Source: Stenopsyche tienmushanensis (lineage: Eukaryota > Arthropoda > Insecta > Trichoptera > Stenopsychidae). From it: a stretch of 64,000 nucleotides of DNA. Shown here in pieces: positions 23,371 through 34,745 of this stretch. Both the position numbers and the translations under genes were made by a program. The stretch spans positions 310,001 to 374,000 of the forward strand of contig WACJ01000252.1 in assembly GCA_008973525.1 (NCBI GenBank). The letters run 5' to 3'. Position 1 is the first letter of the stretch, and each line of letters starts with the position of its first letter. The notes under the pieces were generated by a model, which worked only from the letters and a program-made list of their open reading frames with translations, was not told where the DNA came from and made no database searches.

Positions 23371-24832
23371 ATGAATCTAGATTATTCCGTTTTTGTTTTA
23401 TACGATGGATATTCATCATTAGACCCTGTAACAAAAATAATGACCGCCAATTGTACTTGCACCCTAATCAAAGGACCAAAAAATATAATCGTAGATACGA
23501 TGACGGCATGGGATGGTGACAAAATATTAAATGGTAATTATAAAAATCACATATTTAACTATTCAAAGTCTTTAAGAATTTTGTTTGATTTTTGTAACAA
23601 TTCTAGCACATGTTTAATGGCATAATATTTGATCTATTGCTACTTTCATAATTTAGCTATTAGATTCATAACGCATTTTATTTAAATTTAATTGAATTAA
23701 AAATCATATTTTAAATCGTATAATAAAACAAAAGCCCTATTAAAAATTATATTTTAAATCGTATATTAAAACAAAAGCGCTATTAAAAATAATTTCAAAA
23801 TGGCTGACAATGGCCGCATATAAAATATTGTAAAACGCCAATAAATCTTATATTTCCATTCTCATTGCATTCTATGTGATTTTGAAACATTATTTATGAT
23901 TCTAATGTGTATAATTTCTGTTTTAGGTCTAGCAAAATATCAAATCCTACCCGAAATGATCGATTATGTTGTATGCACGCATGGACATTCCGACCATATT
24001 GGAAATAATCATTTATTTTTAAAAGCGACGCATATTGTCGGACAGAGCGTATCGCGTGAAGATAAATATTTCAGCGACGCATTTGAACATGGTATTAATT
24101 CATTTGATTGATATTATGTTGATAATTTTCGACCGAAAGCTGAAATAACTTGAATTTTAAGAAAAACCTTTCATCATTGATGAACATGTGAAGGTGATTC
24201 GGACTCCCGGCCATACCATGAGCGATGTAACCGTGTTGGTAAATAGTAAAGAAAATGTTTATGCAGTGGCAGGTATATATTTTTTTAGACGTATTTAAAA
24301 TATATCGGTAGTTCCAAAAGCATGCCGTTTTCAGCGGGCCCAAGATTAATATTTAGCTCAAATCATAAATATGTAAAAATTGTGGAGGTTTTATAAAATA
24401 TTGGCATATTGATCTGTATGCATTTTAAATTAGTCAATTAATAAATGAAAAGAAATTTTAATTGGAATTGAGTAATTAAGGGGGGGAAATCGGTTTAGAA
24501 GGGATATTTTTTTTAACTCCATTTATTAAATCTATTATCGGTGGTTCATCAACATGTTTCCTTGTTAGGAATAGTTATAGTTAATGTGTTATTTGTAATG
24601 CATTGTTATTTTTGTTGTAGGGGATTTGTTTGAGAATGAGAACGATGTTGATGACCCAAACATATGGATGGAAGCAGGGAGCGAATCAATCAATTTGCAG
24701 CTAACTAATAGATTCGAAGTTGCTAAGATAGCAGATTGGATTATTCCTGGTCATGGAAAAATTTTTAAGAGCGATCACAGTGTTCGTGAAAAATTATGTA
24801 AACAAGTAAATAGTCTGCATCAAGATAGTTAA
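23371..24832 (+). CDS. metallo-beta-lactamase domain protein, MBLAC1-type
   Basis: Four exons (23371-23533, 23927-24091, 24162-24272, 24621-24832) join to 216 residues. The ATG at 23371 follows AAT and starts MNLDYSVFVLYDGYSS. The zinc-binding HxHxDH motif is THGHSDHIGN in exon 2. PGHT in exon 3, GDLFE at the start of exon 4 and PGHGKIF near the C-terminus supply the remaining motifs of the fold. Human MBLAC1 has been described as a nuclease for histone pre-mRNA 3'-end processing; that role here is by family only. The length is a little shorter than the human protein. The acceptor of exon 3 (TTTTAAG) is weak but is the only one that keeps the frame. Confidence 0.92.
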
Positions 24833-25190
24833 CTCTAAAAGTAATATTTTTTCCTCATTTAGATTTTGTACCATAATTGTATCATTATTTTATATTTACG
24901 TCAGAATTTTGTTTGTCCATATCTTATTCTGAGTTGAAATTTGCAAGATTAACATTAGATTTATGAATGTTGATTGTATACCTGTTTTTGCTGAAGAGAG
25001 CCAATTTGACTCGTACAATAGAATTGAAGTTTTTTTTGCAAAAAAAAAAAAAATAGTTCCAAATGATTGAAAACATTTTTTATATATATTGGGCAAGTGT
25101 TTTATGTGTACTTTAAAATGATTTCATACTCAATCAAACGTATACAAATAATGAAATTGATGTCTGTACTGCGTTTTTCAACGGTTACTT
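24833..25190. other. 3' UTR and intergenic
   Basis: AT-rich with a poly-A run at about 25039-25051. No clear AATAAA was seen close to the stop, and no other feature. Confidence 0.4.
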
Positions 25191-25620
25191 TTATTTCTTC
25201 ATATTTGTCGTTGGTAAATTGCCCCTGCGCCTCGTGAAGAAGAGGGTTTCCGTTTTCTGACCGGCGAGTTGTAGCCCTGCTTCCGTCAGCCAATTCTTGG
25301 CCTTCTTCAGTGTATCTTCGCAGGTTACTCGCAGAAGCTCCGTAGACTTGGCGGTGGCTAATATCGCTATGTCATCAGCAAAGGCGACCATCTTGGCCCC
25401 TTTCATAAGCGATACCCTTAGTAAACCGTCATACATGACGTTCCACAGTGCAGGTCCGAGAACGAACCCCTGTGGAACACCGGCTGTTACTGGTCTTTCT
25501 TTCTGTCCTCTCTCGGCGTCTGTATAGACCAGTGTCCTCTCGTGCAGATAACTCTCCACCATTCTTAGTAGATATGGTGGGGCCTCAATCTCCTTCAGCG
25601 CCCTGATGGTAAGATGCCAT
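25191..25620 (-). mobile_element. R1-like LINE fragment, reverse transcriptase core
   Basis: The minus-strand frame carries GVPQGFVLGPALWN and FADDIAIL, the catalytic block of a reverse transcriptase, followed by LTEAGLQLAGQKTE. It is cut at 25620, exactly where the poly-A tail (poly-T on +) of the next copy begins. It is one of several non-identical copies in this nest. Confidence 0.85.
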
Positions 25621-27470
25621 CTTTTTTTTTTGTTTTCGAAGGAGAGGAATCTTCAAGAAGACACCCCACACTTGTGGGGTAGTGTGAGGTTTGACTAAGC
25701 ACTTGCGTTTCACCAGTTCTATTAACTTGGCATTGCCAGACTCACTAAACTCCTCCTCCGGATCCACTACCACCCGGCTAAAAGTTAAGCAATGTTAGGG
25801 TGGCAGCAATGTTTCCCTCTCGGGTCCTCTATGTAGTCATCTTCATCTTATGATTCAAGCAAGGGGGGAGGGGCGAGGACGGCGTTTCTCGCGCTCCGCT
25901 TCTTCTTTGACCCGGATTACGGCCGTTGCGTATCTGCACCACGCGTTCTATGTCGCAGCGCTCGTCAGCATCGAGGCTGCCATGATGTCGGGGGAGAGCG
26001 TATTTAATTGCAGCTTCTCCTTTAAGGTTTCCCTCTCAGCGTCAAACGCCGGACAGTCGAACGTCGTGTGTGCAGCGTCGTCAATTTCTGCATTGCAGTG
26101 GTGGCATCCCGGTTCGGTTTCTTTTCCTATTCTGTGTCAGTAGCTGCCGAAACAACCGTGCCCGGTGAGAACCTGAGTTAGGTGATAGCACAGTTGCCCG
26201 TGCCTTCTGTCCACCCAGGGCTTCAGGATTGGTATGATTCGGTAGGTCCACCAACCTTTAGTAGAATTTCGCCAGCGGGTCTGCCACGCCTTCATAGTGA
26301 GCTCTTTGGCTCTTTTTCTGTCATTGCCGAGCCGTATGGCCTTCCTTTCATTGGCGAGTAGATCTATCGGCGGCACCGCAGTCAGTGCCAGAACTGCATC
26401 CTCTGACACCGTGCGGTACGCCGCCGCAACCCTAATCGCGCTCCTCCTCTGGACCCTGACCATGTTGAGCCTGGTCCGCTCTATGTGCAGTGCATCGGCC
26501 CATATCGGCGCGCCGTACAGTAGCACCGAATGCACTACTTCATTATACAGCTTCCTCCGGTTGGTCTTCGGGCCGCCAATGTTAGGCATCAACCTGGCTG
26601 TATGATGCCTAACTGATGTAGCCCTGCCTCCGTCAGCCAGTTCTGCGCCTTCATCAGGGTGTCTTCGCAGGTTACTCGCAATATCTCCGTGGTCTTGGCC
26701 GTGACTAGTATGGCTATGTCGTCAGCAAATGCGACCATCTTGGCCCCTGACATGAGCGTTAACTTTAAAAGGCCATCGTACATGACGTTCCACAGTGCTG
26801 GTCCGAGCACGGAACCCTGTGGGACGCCGGCTGTTACCGGTCTTTCTTTTTGCCCTCCATCAGCGTCTGTGTATACCAGTATCCTATCGTGCAGATAGCT
26901 CTCCACCATTTTTTGAAGATATGGTGGGGCGTCAATTTCTCTCAGCGCCCGGATGATGAGATGCCATCTGGCCGAGTTGAAGGCATTCTTGACGTCGAGG
27001 GCTATCAGCACGACGTGTGCTATGGCTTTCACGCTCCCCCTCCATGCCGTTCTCACCGTGTCGACGACTTGTGAGACGGCGTCGATCGTGGAGCGTCCCG
27101 CGCGGAAACCGTATTGCTGCGTGGATAGTCCTCGTTCGGTGTACTGCTGGAGTCGCTGGAGGATCATTCTCTCCAGCAGTTTGCCCATTCCATCCAGCAT
27201 GCACAGCGGTCTGTACGCCGACGGTCCTGGGGGTGCTTTCCCCTTGGGGATGAGGACCAGCTTCTGTCTCTTCCATGGCGCAGGAAAGACCCCCTCCGCT
27301 AGACAGACATTGAGTACTGTCAGCAGGAGGTTTGGGTCGAACCCAGCAACCGGCCTGATGACTGTGTTCGGTACCTCGTCCAGTCCGGGTGCTTTTCCAA
27401 GCGTCAGACGCCTTACGGCCGTGACGAGTTCTCCCGCGGTGAAAGGGAGACCTTTCTCCTCTTCTGTGAC
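25621..27470 (-). mobile_element. R1-like LINE copy with internal deletion
   Basis: The 3' UTR with poly-A end lies at 25621-25850. Coding follows on the minus strand: a reverse transcriptase frame (26589-27470) with KAPGLDEVPN, YRPLCMLDGMGKLLERM, STIDAVS, ALDVKNAFNSARW, GVPQGSVLGP and AFADDIAIL. Downstream it joins abruptly, near 26590-26605, to a C-terminal block (MMPNIGGPKTNRRKL ... FLTGHGCF-type) after loss of about 60 residues. A stop interrupts that block at 26137. The 5' end is truncated at 27470 against the poly-A of the next copy. Confidence 0.87.
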
Positions 27471-27729
27471 CTTTTTTTTTGTTGCGCAAGGAGGGCAAAA
27501 TCTATTAAAGACACATACCGAGCCCGTACTCGGCAGTAGTGTAAGACTCCGGATCAATCTAATCTAGCTAATTGAAATTCCCTAGATCCGTTACCCACTA
27601 AAACCCCCCCTTGACCGTCTTTCAGTCGTGCTTCGCCTTACCATCGGGCATTTGCAGAGCACGACTTTCAGGCCCGGCAGGCCCTTCAAATCACCGCTTA
27701 AGGCTCATCTCTACCATCTTACCCTTCGG

Positions 27730-30700
27730 CTAGCTTACCGTATCGAGGCGTTGAGTTCTGCGCCTCGTCCTTTTGGCTTCTTCCTTGGAGGCAATCACCT
27801 CGGCGGCGAATTTCCCCCACGCAATCCATCCTTCTTCGCTCATTAGCATTGAATTCATCATCTCTGTCTTGTTCAGGCATTCATCTCCTATGAGAGCGCG
27901 GAGGACTCCGCGCTCTTCCTTCCACGCTTCGCATACAAACAACGTGTGCTATGCGTCATCCGCCTCAGCTCCACAGTGATGGCACTCTGCGGTCGCCTCT
28001 TTGCCTATCCGATTCAGATAGGCTCCGAAGCAACCGTGCCCACTGAGGAGCTGAGTCAGATGATAGCTCAGTCGTCCGTGTCGTCTTTCACTCCACGCTT
28101 TCACATCAGGCAGAAGGGTGTGAGTCCACCTGCCCTTTTCGGATGCGTCCCATCTAATCTGCCATTCAGCCATGGTCGTCGTCCTCGCTTCCAGCTTCTT
28201 TGCCCCGGCGTGTCGAGCTTTGCGCTCGATCGCCAGCAAATCAACAGGAGCAGTCCCGGCGATCACCAGCACTGCGTCCTCGGACACCGTGCGGTAGGCC
28301 GCCGCGACTCGCAGAGCGCACCTTCTTTGCACTCCCGCCATCTTCCGCCGGTACGCCCAGATGGGCGCAGCGTACAACATCGTGGAGTGCACTACTGACA
28401 GCAGGAGTTTCCTCCTGCTGGTTTTCGGACCCCCGACGTTCGGCATCAGTCGAGCGAGCTGCTCCGAAGTCCTGCCCGCCTTCGCCGACGCCTTCTCGAT
28501 ATGGGCCGTAAACCGAAGTTTGCGGTCCAGCCAGACTCCGAGGTACCGCAGTGTGTCCACATACGGCACCTCGAAGCCATCCAGCGCCAGCGGCGGCGGG
28601 CACAGTCGCCTCTTCCTCGTGAAGAAGATGGCTTCGGTCTTTTGGGCCGCAAGTTGCAGCCCAGCCCTCCTCAGCCACTCCGATACTCGTTCAAGAGCCT
28701 CGGTTGCAGACCTCTGCATCTCTGCGGAGGCTTTCCCAACGACCATAATTTATTTATTTATATATTTTCAAGAGAAACTTACAGCTATTACAGAAATAAA
28801 ATAATTAAGTAGTTAAACAGAAGCCATTTATAAGTTTCTTCAGCTAACAAGAAATAAAATTAATTTAAAAAAGAAAAAAAAGAATTTGATACATATAAAT
28901 TGATATACCGAAAAAAGGGAAAAACACAAATAAGAAATTTAAAAAACACTAATAAACAGCAGAAAACAGCAAAAAACAGGAATTAGCATTTATGTTAATA
29001 TTAAGATGGCTTGAAGAACGACAGTGCAAATGAATTTTTTATAGTGGACAAGCTATCATTAAATAGGTCCACATCCACATCTAAGCTATTGTATAAGCCG
29101 CACACTCTGACGATGTATGAGTTCTGACGATAGTTAGTGGAAAAAATGGGAATACGTAAAAGGGGCCATCTACGTCTGGAGCGAATAGGAACTGATAATG
29201 AAAACTTGTTTAATATTGCCGGACAATCGATGGCGCCTTTAAGAAGTTTTGAAAGAAAAATTATATCAGCTACGTTGCGACGAAGATATAATGGAAGAAT
29301 ATGGAATCTACGACATCTAGATATATAGTTGACATCCATTGTGTTGCATTTAAATGAGAGATATCGTAAAAAACGTTTTTGAATCGCTTCAATTCTATCA
29401 CTATAAATTGAGTAATATGGATTCCAGATTTGGCTCGCATACTCAAGATGACTTCTTACGTAAGAGCAATATAAAATTTTAATGGTTTTGACAGACCGAA
29501 ACTCCCTAGAAGATAATAGCTATATCGTCCGCGAAAGCCACTATCTCGCACTTATCAGGCATTTCTATCCTTAATAAATCGTCATACATGGCATTCCACA
29601 GCGTCGGACCGAGGACCGAGCCCTGTGGAACGCCCCTCGTCATGTCTCGCGTGAAGCGCGCGTTCGTCGTCTGGTATTCCAGCTTTCTTCCACTGAGGTA
29701 GCTCTCAAGCATCGCCATCAGGTAGCCCGGCACCCGAAAGCGCCCCCTCAGTGCTTTGAGGATTAGATCCCATCGCGCCGAGTTGAAAGCGTTCCGGACG
29801 TCCAAGGCCACCATGACGACGTGGCTGCTCGCCCTCACAGACCCCTCCCATGCCGTGCGCACAATGCCCACGACGCGAGAGACGGCGTCGATCGTTGACC
29901 GACCGCGCCTGAATCCGTGTTGGCTGTTCGAGAGCCCCCCTTCACATTCTAGGAACGGTCGGAGCCTCTGCAAGAGCATTCTCTCCAGAAGTTTTCCGAA
30001 GCCGTCCATCATGCACAACGGTCTGTAGCTGGAAGGCGTGCCGACAGAGCTTTTCGGTATAAGTACCAGTCTCTGTCGCTTCCACAGGCCCCCAAACGTT
30101 CCTTCTTTCAGGCACGCGTTGAACACTTTTAATACTTCATCGGGGAGGCTCCTCGCCACCTCGATGACCACCTCGTTGGGTACCCCTCCAGGACCAGGCG
30201 CCTTTCCCCTTCCCGTTGCTCCCGTTGCAGCTCTCAGCTCCTCCTCTGTGAACAAGGGAGGGTCCACGCTGGTATCGTCGGAGATTCTGCAATTCAGCAC
30301 TGCTGGGCCTTCAGGGAAGAGGGCATCCACCGTGGCTCGAAGGTTGGCGGGGTCGTCGAGGAACTGGTCGAGTACCCTGCCTCTAAGTTTTTGCCGCACT
30401 AATTTGTACGGCAGTCCCCAGGGATCTCTCTCCACCGTTTCGCACAGCTCGCTCCAGCATTTGTCCTTGCTATTCTTTATAGCGTTTCGGAACTCCCTTC
30501 TTGCGGTTTTGTAAATCTGGAAAGCCTCCTCGGTGCCGGCTCTGCCGACTTTTCTCCGGGCTCTCAAGCACTTGCGTCGCAGGTCGTCAAGTTCCTGGTT
30601 CCACCAGTGGGCGTTTCTCTTCTTCGTGGGGGCCGTTGATCTCCTTGGCATCGCTGCGTCGCATGCCTTGGCCACTGCTTTCTCGAAGCCGCAAATCAAT

Positions 30701-31700
30701 TTCTCCGCACCTTCTATGCAATTGAGTTTATGGCTCTCTGCTGCCATCACCGTCAGCAATGCAGGTGTATCGATGTCTCGGAAGCGCCATCCCTTGGTGG
30801 ACGGCAGAGTGCCGCTGCGTCGGTCAGCGCCTATGATGATCTGAAACTCAATGCACTGGTGGTCGCTGTGCGTATAGTCCTCTAGGACTTCCCAGTCCCT
30901 CAGCCGCCCCGTCAACGCTTCGCTGGACAGAGTCGCGTCGATGACGGATCCTGTGGTCCTCCTGCGAAAAGTGAAGGCGCTGCCCACGTTTTCCACCTGC
31001 AAGCGCAGGCAGGCTGCCATCTCACAGAGGATCTCACCTCTGCGGTCGGTGACGCGGGATCCCCAATCTGTCGCCTTGGCATTGAAGTCCCCGGCCACGA
31101 CCACAGGTCCAGTAGTTCCCCTTACGTCCGCCTCCAGGTGCGTGAGCTCGTCCTCGAACTCCTGTATTGTAGTATTGGGCGAGAAGTAACAGCTGTAGAA
31201 CCTCACAGAGTCTATCTCCGCCCAAACCCATCCGCAGCTTGGTCGCGTATACGATTCTACGCACGTCACTGACGGTACGTAGATTGCTGCGTTGTTTGCC
31301 GTGTTATTTTACCACCATTGGCTCATGTTTCGGTATTGTTCCGAGATTATTACGACATCGGCTTGCCGTTCTCGGATCATCTGCAGCATCGTGTCCTGGG
31401 CCGCTTGGCAGTGCGCCAGGTTGATCTGCAGAATCCTCAAGCCTCGCGTTTGGGCTCTTCCTGCTCTGGGTGTAGGGGCAGGAGAGACTACTGTGTTCTC
31501 TTCTTTTTGAGGGCTGCCCCAAAGACTCCACATACGGCGTTGCCACACCGATGGTCGTCCTTCATTTTCGCGTCCCTGCAGGGGGTGCAGCTGATCTTGG
31601 TTGAGGCGCAGTCTGCTGACTTGTGCCCGCTCGCCCAACACTTGGTGCACTGATCGTGCCGGTCGGCGCCCAGGCACTTGGCCGCCACGTGCCCGAACCC
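27730..31700 (-). pseudogene. R1-like LINE ORF2 (endonuclease-reverse transcriptase), interrupted
   Basis: The endonuclease part begins near 31670-31640 with LRILQINLAHCQAAQD. A stop codon at 31309-31311 falls after SQWW, and the same frame continues. VVAGDFNAKATDWGS and THSDHQCIEF are endonuclease motifs. The reverse transcriptase follows: YRPLCMMDGFGKLLERM, STIDAVS, ALDVRNAFNSARWD, GVPQGSVLGPTLWN, then AFADDIAI at 29510-29530. There the LINE at 28747-29505 is inserted. The protein resumes at 28746 with VVGKASAEMQRS and ends near 27730 after a GHGCFGAYLNRIGKE segment and a Cys/His cluster CHHCGAEADDA. The enzyme nicks DNA and copies the element RNA; this copy cannot do so as it stands. Confidence 0.88.
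28747..29505 (-). mobile_element. LINE 3'-end insertion inside ORF2
   Basis: The minus-strand coding resembles the C-terminal tail of a jockey/CR1-type LINE: SVKTIKILYCSYVRSHLEYAS, then a 112-residue frame with RRFHILPLYLRRN and SIVR...YNSL motifs. An A-rich 3' end follows at 28750-29000. It splits the R1-like ORF2 just after FADDIAI. A possible 5-bp duplication ATTAT is seen at the junctions. The element at 33405-34140 is a related, diverged copy. Confidence 0.75.
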
Positions 31701-32840
31701 GAGGCAGCGGAAACACCGCCGTACCTCCACCCGATCGCGGATGCGGCACATGACGATGCCGACGCGGACCCGCCCCTCCTTCAGAATCCGTTCGGCCCCG
31801 TCGCCCCACGGCACCTTCGCGATGCACGTGAATGTGCCGTCGTAAGCCGGTTTGACCGACAGCACCTTCACGCTCTCGGGCCGGTCATCGCCCAGCGCCC
31901 TGCATAGGGCGCCGATTACATGTTCGGGCCCTTCGGCCCCCTCGTACAGGTCACGGACGATGACCGTCCGTCTCGGGGCTTCGTGCCGGACCCGGAAGGA
32001 TGGTCCCGCAGCCTCGCCCAAGAGGTCCCGCAGCGCCTGGACGCCAGGGTCTCCCGCGCGAAGCATAACGATCAACTCCCCCCGGGCCGTCCTCCTTACC
32101 GAGTGGGCCACGGCGACGTCACCACCCGCCTCAGGTCGTGCGTGCAGCTGGCGCAGCACCCCAGCATACGACGGCTTTTCTGCCGTAGCCTCCGTTGGGC
32201 CGAGAATTATATTTTCAAACCTCGGCCTCTTAGTGATTGGCCTCTCCCGTCGCTGCCGCTGGAGTTGCGGTGGTTGTGATAGTGGCGGCTGCCGAGGCTT
32301 AGCAGGTTGCATCTCGTTTGCAGGTTGCTTCTCCGTTTTGTCTTTGCTTGTCTTTTTCCTGCCCTTTTTGCTTCCTTTAGCCTTCTTCCATTCAGGAAGT
32401 GCAGGCAGGGGGGCAGGGGGCATGGATGCTTCAACTTGTCTCCTCGTTGGGGTGGAAGAGCGGAGCGGGCCCTTGGCCTCCGACGCTCTATCACTCCCTT
32501 TCTCCTTGCTGTAGATTTTGTTTTTGGCCTCGCTCAGCTCCTTTCTGAGTTGCTGCACTTCGCGTTTTCTCGCTAAGTACAGCTCCTCCGCCTGCTCATT
32601 GGCAATGCTCCGCAAGCGTGTGAGTTGTTTGAACATGTAACAACATTCAGAGGTCTTGTTCATTACTTCCGTCTTCAGGTTTCGGACGCCTTTTGCAGTG
32701 GTGTATAGGTCCTGCAAGGCCTGCTTGAACTCGGCGTCTTTCCTAGCGAGTTCGGAGCCCATCTCCATTCCGTAAAATTCCTCCCTTGTTGCGTTGTAGT
32801 CGCGGCTCTCCGCGACTCGCATCATGGAGTCCTCCGGCAT
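31488..32840 (-). CDS. R1-like LINE ORF1 (Gag-like nucleic-acid-binding protein)
   Basis: From the ATG at 32840 (MPEDSMM) this gives about 450 residues. The N-terminal third is charged and helix-prone (Glu/Lys/Leu-rich, coiled-coil-like). A Pro/Lys/Gln-rich linker follows, then an RNA-binding-like region and at the end CCHC knuckles: CFRCLGFGHVAAKC, CTKCWASGHKSADC and a third Cys/His cluster CTPC...HRCG. Such proteins bind LINE RNA in the cytoplasm. The frame is open about 80 codons further upstream, through the GGAAAATT module, to 33086; that extension is low-complexity and probably not translated. ORF2 overlaps its end in another frame. Confidence 0.85.
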   Translation of the reverse strand: MPEDSMMRVAESRDYNATREEFYGMEMGSELARKDAEFKQALQDLYTTAKGVRNLKTEVMNKTSECCYMFKQLTRLRSIANEQAEELYLARKREVQQLRKELSEAKNKIYSKEKGSDRASEAKGPLRSSTPTRRQVEASMPPAPLPALPEWKKAKGSKKGRKKTSKDKTEKQPANEMQPAKPRQPPLSQPPQLQRQRRERPITKRPRFENIILGPTEATAEKPSYAGVLRQLHARPEAGGDVAVAHSVRRTARGELIVMLRAGDPGVQALRDLLGEAAGPSFRVRHEAPRRTVIVRDLYEGAEGPEHVIGALCRALGDDRPESVKVLSVKPAYDGTFTCIAKVPWGDGAERILKEGRVRVGIVMCRIRDRVEVRRCFRCLGFGHVAAKCLGADRHDQCTKCWASGHKSADCASTKISCTPCRDAKMKDDHRCGNAVCGVFGAALKKKRTQ

Positions 32841-32844
32841 CTCC

Positions 32845-33110
32845 TTGTAAGGGAAAAAATTTTCTCCTCGTGAAAGATCGCCCCGCGAAAACCTCCGGAA
32901 AATTCTCCCGGGGGCGAAAATGTCCCGGAAAATTCTTTCATCCGTGAAAACAGACAGGATTCCGGAAAATTTTGGGAAAACTTGACTCAAAATGGGACCG
33001 GAAAATTTCGACCCTCCAGGGTTACCCCCCGAAAGGTCGGAAAATTTCCCCGGTTTTCCCCGGAAAAGCGTCGGGACACAGCCCAACGGATTCCCCAGGA
33101 AATCCCGGTG
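32845..33110 (-). repeat. GGAAAATT-rich module, copy 1
   Basis: About 265 bases upstream of the R1-like ORF1, with at least five GGAAAATT motifs on the + strand, separated by G/C-rich spacers and followed by GTCGGGACACAGCCCAACG. It aligns along its whole length with 34470-34745, at an identity I judge by eye at about 75 percent. No inverted ends were seen. It may be a LINE 5' UTR or promoter segment. Confidence 0.7.
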
Positions 33111-33404
33111 CTAAGGATACCTCACTCAAAGGGGTAGCTCCTCCACGAGCTGGTCTTCCAATCTTCAGCTCCTCGCTTTGGGGGCGGTACGCCCGCGCCA
33201 GGTTAGGACTCCGGTGACAGCAGGAGCGCAACCGGCCGCACGTCCACTCACCACGACAGCCCGGAAGCAATCCTCTTCTGTGACCTAGGTATGCTCCATG
33301 TCCACTAGTGGCGTCGGGCTCGGAAAAAGTACCGATCACTGATTCTAAGTCCCCGAATTGTTCAAGTATGGGTCTGTGCTCACTGGCCAGTTTCCGTCTG
33401 ACGA

Positions 33405-34140
33405 TCTTTATTTTTTATTTTTATTTATTTTATTTGGAATATCAACAGCTGTTAACATAGAATAGAAAAATACAATAAATAACTTAAAGCTAATTACAGA
33501 TATTCGCTGGTAGAAACGAAGTAAAATAGGCATTACATACTTCATTACAAAAATAATAGTGATAATAATAATAATAAAAATTTGCATATTAGGCCCCGAT
33601 GCTAAAAAATGAGTCGGTGATGGCTTGTTTTGCTGTATTAATTTTAGTATTGAAAAGGTCAAAATTGTAAATTTCAACGAGTTTATTAAAATTGCAGCAA
33701 GTTCGCAGTATGTAGCTATTACTTCTATAATGGGTATTTGAATGAGGCACATACAACAGCGAGTTATGGCGAAGATGCGTAGATGAGGTCCTTATACTAA
33801 TTTTCGAAAGAAGATCAGGACAATCAACCTCGTTTTGGACTATTTTTAAAAAGAGGGCAACTTCAGCGATAATACCTCGTTTATCTAGTGGTAGTAGATG
33901 ATGCTTCCTACAATGCAGTTCATATGATCTGTAATCAAATTCTTCGTGCGTTCGATAGCTTATGAATCGCAGGAACTTTCTCTGGACGTTTTCGATACGA
34001 GAAGTGTATTTAACGTAAAAGGGATTCAAAATTTGCGAGGCGTATTCCAAGTAACTTCGTACAAGGCTACAGTATAATATTTTGAGCGTTTTCACTTGAC
34101 GAAAATCACTAGAGCATATCTCATTAAGAACCCGAGGGCT
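33405..34140 (-). mobile_element. LINE 3'-end fragment, second copy
   Basis: A 168-codon minus-strand frame begins MKTLKILYCSLVRSYLEYAS, with IENVQRKFLRFI and LPLDKRG. It is the same kind of LINE C-terminus as at 28747-29505, but clearly diverged. It is followed by an A-rich tail toward 33405. It is inserted among R1-like fragments. Confidence 0.75.
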
Positions 34141-34141
34141 T

Positions 34142-34469
34142 TCATAGCTTTGGAGATGATAGTGTTAATGCTTTGATCGAACGATAGCTTCGAGTCATGC
34201 AGCACTCCATCTTGTATGGTTTTCCCCACGAGTCGTCATTTACGGAGTCGCACAACTCATCCCAGCGAGCAGGGTGCACGCGAGACGGCAGGGTGAGCTC
34301 CACGCTCAGCCACAGTTCCTCCGCGACCGCTGCAGAGCACCAGTCGGCGCGGCGGGACGCACACAGCGTCCAGCGGGCAGCTATGAGGACCCCACCCCCG
34401 CGAGATCCCCGCCTGTCGCTTGCAACCCTGTCCCTTCGAAACGAAATCATGGAGTCTTCTGACATCTTT
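34142..34469 (-). mobile_element. LINE endonuclease fragment, rearranged
   Basis: The minus strand reads DRRGSRGGGVLIAARW and EELWLSVEL, typical of a LINE endonuclease. It then runs directly into WDELCDSVNDDSWGKPYKM, which in intact copies lies much further downstream, between endonuclease and reverse transcriptase. The copy is therefore internally deleted. Confidence 0.65.
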
Positions 34470-34745
34470 TAATAGGGAAGAAAAAGTCCTTGTCCGTAAA
34501 AGTTCGCCCCGTGAAAACCTCCGGAACATTCGCTCGGGATCGAAAATGTCCCGGAAAGTTCGTTCGCATATGAAAACTACTCGGAAAATTTCGGGGAAAT
34601 TGGCCAAAAATGTGGTCGGAAAAACTTGGAAACTTTCGACCTCCCAGGGTCACCCCCGGCAAGGTCGGAAAATTCCTCCCGGCCAGTCCCCTTTCCCCGG
34701 AAAAACGTCGGGACACAGCCCAACGTATTCCCCGGAAAATATTCC
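34470..34745 (-). repeat. GGAAAATT-rich module, copy 2
   Basis: Aligns with 32845-33110 along its length, including CCCCG.GAAAACCTCCGG at one end and GTCGGGACACAGCCCAACG at the other. Here it separates an endonuclease fragment from a reverse transcriptase fragment, a different context from copy 1. In both copies a minus-strand M(P/S)EDSM codon string lies immediately after it. Confidence 0.7.

Larger units (their letters stand above)
27471..33330 (-). mobile_element. near full-length R1-like LINE, interrupted
   Basis: This is the most complete copy in the nest. On the minus strand it holds a 5' region (about 33120-33330), the GGAAAATT-rich module, ORF1, ORF2 split by another LINE (28747-29505), and a 3' UTR ending in poly-A at 27471. 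A single in-frame stop at 31309-31311 and the LINE insertion are the only major defects seen in ORF2. No rDNA sequence flanks it, so it is R1-like by protein, not by target. Confidence 0.88.

Noticed and set aside
26932..27567. Long alternative frames (188-204 codons) on both strands over the LINE reverse transcriptase
   Set aside because: They are shadows of the GC-rich reverse transcriptase frame at 26589-27557, which carries all catalytic motifs.
33022..33339. 105-codon minus-strand frame before the R1-like ORF1
   Set aside because: Probably 5' UTR of the LINE; low complexity over the GGAAAATT module and no domain.
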